From Chloroflexota bacterium (GTDB lineage Bacteria; Chloroflexota; Limnocylindria; P2-11E), in NCBI GenBank assembly GCA_013695575.1, contig JACDAF010000295.1, positions 1 to 7,346 on the forward strand: a stretch of 7,346 nt of DNA. The letters are read 5' to 3'. The position numbers and the translations under genes were made by a program. Positions 4,735 to 7,346 of the stretch are shown here, in pieces (position 1 is the stretch's first letter; each line of letters begins with the position of its first letter). Below the pieces are notes generated by a model. It saw nothing but the letters and a program-made list of their open reading frames with translations. It did no database searches and was not told the origin of the DNA.

Positions 4735-5456
4735 CCGAGCCGGTCGTGCACTGCATCACGAACGTCGTGACCGCGGGACGCGTCGCCGACGCGCTCGCTG
4801 CCGCCGGCGCGCAGCCGATCCTCGCGAGCGCGAGCGACGAGGTCGCCGAGGTCGCCCGACGGGCGGACGCCCTCGTGCTGAACTGCGGCACCCCGACGAC
4901 GGCGCGCTTCGCCGCGATGCGGGCCGCCGCCGAAGCGGCCCGGGGTCGCCGGACGCCGATCGTGCTGGACCCGGTCGGCTGCGGCGCGTCCGCCTGGCGC
5001 ACCAGGTGTATCCGTGAGCTCGCCGCAGTCACCCTGCCCTCGGTCGTGCGCGGCAACGCCGCCGAGGTGTCGTCGCTCGCCGACCTTGATGAAGGTCCCG
5101 CGCTGCGAGGCGTCCGCTCGTCCGAGGCGGGAACGAAGACCCTCGAACGGATCGCGTGCGCGGCGAGCGCGGCCTTGCGGACCGCGGTGCTCGTGACCGG
5201 ACGCGGCAACGATGTGGCAGTCGACGGCGGGGCCGTGCACAGGCTCACGGTCCAGGCGGACGTGCTCGGCCACGTCGTGGGCGCGGGCGATGTCCTGTCG
5301 GCACTCGTCGGCGCCTTTCTTGCGCGCGGGCGTGCGCCACTCGCCGCCGCACTCGAGGCGCACGCCGCGTTCGCCGCCGCGGTGCGCGATGTCGGCACGC
5401 GTGGTCCGGGCGGCTTCTGGCCGGCGTTCCTCGACGCGCTGGCGGCACGTGGATAG
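4731..5456 (+). CDS. thiM: ThiM, hydroxyethylthiazole kinase with GAGD catalytic motif
   Basis: The 241-residue protein phosphorylates the thiazole alcohol HET so that ThiE can use it. Family marks are VVHCITN (5-11), ALVLNCGTP (47-55), IVLDPVGCGAS (77-87), VVRGNAAEV (105-113), VLVTGRGNDVAVDGG (153-167), and a C-terminal GPGGFWPAFLDAL. It is short: usual ThiM enzymes have ~260-270 residues and 10-15 more at the N-terminus. The anion-hole motif, normally GTGC, reads GAGD (184-187), the form used by ribokinases, with Asp187 in place of the usual cysteine. The 'NdvAN' segment after HCITN is also divergent (AGRVADAL). HCITN and RGNA nevertheless keep it within ThiM. ATG 4731 overlaps the thiD stop by ATGA. 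It pairs functionally with ThiW, the thiazole importer further on. Confidence 0.9.
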   Translation: MTEPVVHCITNVVTAGRVADALAAAGAQPILASASDEVAEVARRADALVLNCGTPTTARFAAMRAAAEAARGRRTPIVLDPVGCGASAWRTRCIRELAAVTLPSVVRGNAAEVSSLADLDEGPALRGVRSSEAGTKTLERIACAASAALRTAVLVTGRGNDVAVDGGAVHRLTVQADVLGHVVGAGDVLSALVGAFLARGRAPLAAALEAHAAFAAAVRDVGTRGPGGFWPAFLDALAARG

Positions 5457-6099
5457 CACGGTGCTCAGCCGGGCGCTGCGGCTGTACCTCATCGCCGACA
5501 CGTCGCTCTTGGACGACGCGGCGCTCGTGGGCGCGGTGGCGGCGGCGATCCGCGGCGGCGTGACGATCGTGCAGCTGCGGGCGAAGGAGCGGACCACCCG
5601 GGAGCAGATCGAGCTCGCCCGAGCGCTGGCGTCGGTCTGCCGACCCTCGGTCCCGTTCGTGGTCAACGATCGCGTCGACGTGGCGCTCGCGGCCCATGCG
5701 GCCGGCGTGCACCTCGGGCACATCGGTGAGGAGGACATGCCGCCCGAGGACGCGCGGCTGATCCTCGGTCCGGACGCGATCATCGGCGTCTCGGTCGCGC
5801 GCGGCAGCGAGGGGCGCGATGCGGCGCGGCGCGGCGCGAGCTACCTGTCCGGTGGACCGATGTACGCCACGCGCACCAAGCCCGATGCGGGCGCACCCGT
5901 CGGGCCGGCGCTGATCCGCGAGCTGCGCGTGGCCACGGCGCTCCCGGTCGTCGCCATCGGCGGCATCGAGCCACCCCACGTGGCGGAACTGCTCGCCGCG
6001 GGCGCGGATGGCGTGTGCGTCGCGAGCGGGATCCTGCGTACTGCCGATCCCGAAGCGGCGGCCCGCGCGTATATGGCGCAGTTGGAGGTGGCGAGGTGA
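5449..6099 (+). CDS. thiE: ThiE, thiamine phosphate synthase
   Basis: This TIM-barrel enzyme (216 residues from GTG 5449) joins HMP-PP and thiazole phosphate to thiamine phosphate. Motifs from GTG 5449: LRLYLIAD (10-17), VQLRAKE (41-47), FVVNDRVDVAL (70-80), GVHLG (86-90), EEDMP (94-98), IIGVSV (111-116), GGPMYATRTKPDAG (135-148), VVAIGGI (167-173) and GADGVCVASGIL (186-197). An insertion of about three residues (HIG, 91-93) splits the usual GVHLGQEDLP phosphate/metal loop. The GTG at 5449 overlaps thiM by 8 bases. An in-frame GTG at 5461, four bases after the thiM stop, gives 212 residues and is almost as good; neither has a strong ribosome site. The stop overlaps thiW. The enzyme unites the products of ThiD and ThiM. 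The product would need ThiL, not in this window, to become TPP. Confidence 0.95.
   Translation: MDSTVLSRALRLYLIADTSLLDDAALVGAVAAAIRGGVTIVQLRAKERTTREQIELARALASVCRPSVPFVVNDRVDVALAAHAAGVHLGHIGEEDMPPEDARLILGPDAIIGVSVARGSEGRDAARRGASYLSGGPMYATRTKPDAGAPVGPALIRELRVATALPVVAIGGIEPPHVAELLAAGADGVCVASGILRTADPEAAARAYMAQLEVAR
6084..6088 (+). promoter_or_regulatory. Ribosome binding site of thiW
   Basis: GGAGG inside the thiE 3' end lies 7 bases before GTG 6096. It is the best Shine-Dalgarno in the operon after that of cytX, and it fixes the thiW start. Confidence 0.7.
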
Positions 6100-6677
6100 C
6101 CGAACGACCTGCAGGTGTGCGCCGCTGGCAGCGGATGGAGACGCTCCCGGAGCCGCAGCGGCTCGCGCTCTCCGCGACGCTCGTCGCGTTGGGCGTCATC
6201 CTCTCGTACCTCTCGGTGCCGGTGGGTCCGGCGAAGGTATTTCCCTTCCAGCACGTCATCAACGTGGTCGCGGGCGTGCTCATCGGTCCGTGGTACGCAG
6301 TGCTGACGGCGTTCGGCATCAGCGTGCTCCGCGTGGCGCTCGGCACGGGTACGCTGCTCGCGTTCCCCGGGTCGATGTTCGGCGCTCTGGCGGTGGGCTA
6401 CGCGTACCGCTGGCTGAAGCGCCCCGAGGCCGGGCTCCTCGAGCCGATCGGCACGGTCATCGTCGGCGGCCTCGTCGGCTACGCGCTCATCGCGGGCCTC
6501 GACGCGCCGACGAAGCTGCTTGGCTTCGTCGCGGCGAACCCGCCGTCGGCGCAGCCGTACCTCGGGATCTTCGGCGGCGCGCTCGCGATCGTCGCCTCGT
6601 TCGCGGTGAGCAGCGTGCCGGGCTCGATCCTCGGCTACCTCGCGGTGCGGGCGCTGCGGCGCGCCGGGATACGCTGA
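6096..6677 (+). CDS. thiW: ThiW, S component of a thiazole ECF transporter
   Basis: The 193-residue membrane protein has about six hydrophobic segments. It carries the ThiW hallmarks: LALSATLVALGVILSYLSVP (23-42), then GPAKVFPFQHVINVVAGVLIGPWYAV (44-69), then LGTGTLLAFPGSMFGALAVG (82-101), and a last helix with VPGSILGYLAVRALRR. ThiW is the substrate-binding S component of an energy-coupling-factor transporter, assigned to the thiazole moiety because it co-occurs with ThiM and TPP riboswitches. A polar N-terminus of ~20 residues (TERPAGVRRWQRME...) precedes the first helix. The GTG start overlaps the thiE stop (GTGA) and has a GGAGG 7 bases upstream. The ATPase gene begins 17 bases downstream, which suggests a dedicated transporter encoded in the operon. 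Confidence 0.95.
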   Translation: MTERPAGVRRWQRMETLPEPQRLALSATLVALGVILSYLSVPVGPAKVFPFQHVINVVAGVLIGPWYAVLTAFGISVLRVALGTGTLLAFPGSMFGALAVGYAYRWLKRPEAGLLEPIGTVIVGGLVGYALIAGLDAPTKLLGFVAANPPSAQPYLGIFGGALAIVASFAVSSVPGSILGYLAVRALRRAGIR

Positions 6678-6694
6678 CCGGCGGGTCTGCCGCC

Positions 6695-7346
6695 GTGACC
6701 ACGCTCGCATCGGTCCGCGGGCTGTCGTTCTGGTACCCGCACGCCGACCGGCCCGCGCTCCGGGATGTGGACCTCGATGTGCGCATCGGGGAGCTCCTCG
6801 TCCTGTGCGGCCCGAGCGGCGGTGGTAAGAGCACGCTGCTGCGGCTGCTCCAGGGCATCGTGCCGCAGCGCAGCGGTGGCGACCTCGTCGGTGAGGCGAC
6901 CGCGCTCGACCGCGACGTCACGCGCACGCCGCCCCACGCGCTCGCGGCGGCCGGCGTCACGCTCCTCTACCAGAACCCGCTGGAGAGCTTCGTGGCCGAA
7001 CGCGTGAGCGACGAGGTGGCGTTCGGCCCCGAGAGCCTGGGCTTGGCCCGCGCGGAGATCGCGGCGCGCGTGCGCGAGGCGCTCGCGGACGTCGGGCTCG
7101 AGGGCTTCGCGGCGCGTCAGCTCTCCGCGCTGTCCGGTGGCGAGCAGCAGCGGGTGACGCTGGCCGCGGCGCTCGCGCTTCGGCCGCGGCTCTTGCTGCT
7201 CGACGAGCCTACCGCGCACCTCGACGAGGCAAGCGCGATCGCCATCCTCGACCTCGTCGACCACGTTCGGCGCGTGCGCGGAACAACCGTGGTGCTGGCG
7301 GAGCACCGGCTCGGCGCGGTCGCCGCACGCGCGGATCGTCTCGCGG
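6695..7346 (+). CDS. ecfA: ECF transporter ATP-binding protein (EcfA-like), 3'-truncated by window
   Basis: The frame is open from GTG 6695 to the window end, giving 217 residues without a stop. The ABC ATPase motifs are complete: Walker A GPSGGGKST (39-47), Q-loop YQNPLESFVAERV (92-104), DEVAFGPESLGL (106-117), signature LSGGEQQR (146-153), Walker B LLLLDEP (166-172), D-loop HLDEAS (175-180) and H-loop His204 in VLAEHRLG. The QNP..QFV-like and VAFGPENLGL-like segments are typical of EcfA/CbiO ATPases, not of other ABC proteins. It would power ThiW together with an EcfT membrane protein, expected just beyond the window. The chosen GTG is 17 bases after the thiW stop, with only a weak purine-rich site before it. 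The gene could be a single EcfA or the first half of a fused EcfA-EcfA; the window does not tell. Confidence 0.93.
   Translation, partial: MTTLASVRGLSFWYPHADRPALRDVDLDVRIGELLVLCGPSGGGKSTLLRLLQGIVPQRSGGDLVGEATALDRDVTRTPPHALAAAGVTLLYQNPLESFVAERVSDEVAFGPESLGLARAEIAARVREALADVGLEGFAARQLSALSGGEQQRVTLAAALALRPRLLLLDEPTAHLDEASAIAILDLVDHVRRVRGTTVVLAEHRLGAVAARADRLA

Noticed and set aside
3147..5783. 878-residue antisense reading frame across tenA, thiD, thiM and thiE
   Set aside because: It is a shadow frame created by high GC. It is rich in Ser, Arg and Ala without motifs and lies opposite four well-identified genes.

Overview
The window carries most of a high-GC, tightly packed thiamine (vitamin B1) salvage operon on the + strand (998 to beyond 7346), led by a promoter and a TPP riboswitch. 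About 900 bases of less gene-dense sequence with accessory character lie upstream. Very strong G/C preference at third codon positions, GTG starts, and ATGA/GTGA stop-start overlaps point to a high-GC bacterium. The gene mix (NCS1 permease CytX, ThiY-like protein, TenA, ThiD, ThiM, ThiE, ThiW, ECF ATPase) would suit a Chloroflexota or actinobacterial-type genome, but taxonomy cannot be settled from this window.

Left part (1-905): the probable last 30 codons of an unidentified gene (3-95); a weakly coding stretch; four short GTGGGTCA...TCCGTGACG repeats (316-408); a long imperfect stem-loop (416-456); a small single-membrane-span ORF on the - strand (453-584); the 5' half of a tRNA-Ser(UGA) that stops at the last base of its anticodon loop (702-740); and a set of short direct repeats (753-854). 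This looks like a boundary or remnant region of mobile DNA, not conserved operon sequence.

Control region (876-1000): a sigma70-like promoter (CTGACT, 18 bases, TACAAT) is followed directly by a canonical TPP aptamer. The Shine-Dalgarno sequence lies inside the conserved aptamer core, and the closing P1 helix reaches the ATG of the first gene, so TPP binding should block translation directly.

Operon: cytX (pyrimidine uptake), a ThiY/THI5-family binding protein with no signal peptide, tenA (aminopyrimidine hydrolase), thiD (HMP/HMP-P kinase), thiM (hydroxyethylthiazole kinase with a ribokinase-style GAGD motif in place of GTGC), thiE (thiamine phosphate synthase), thiW (thiazole ECF S component) and an ECF ATPase cut by the window end. 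Together they import and phosphorylate both halves of thiamine and join them to thiamine phosphate. No de novo gene (thiC, thiG, thiS, thiF, thiO/H) and no thiL is present in the window. The most unusual points are the signal-less ThiY-like protein, the GAGD ThiM, the aptamer-embedded start signals, the half tRNA and the hidden small membrane protein.
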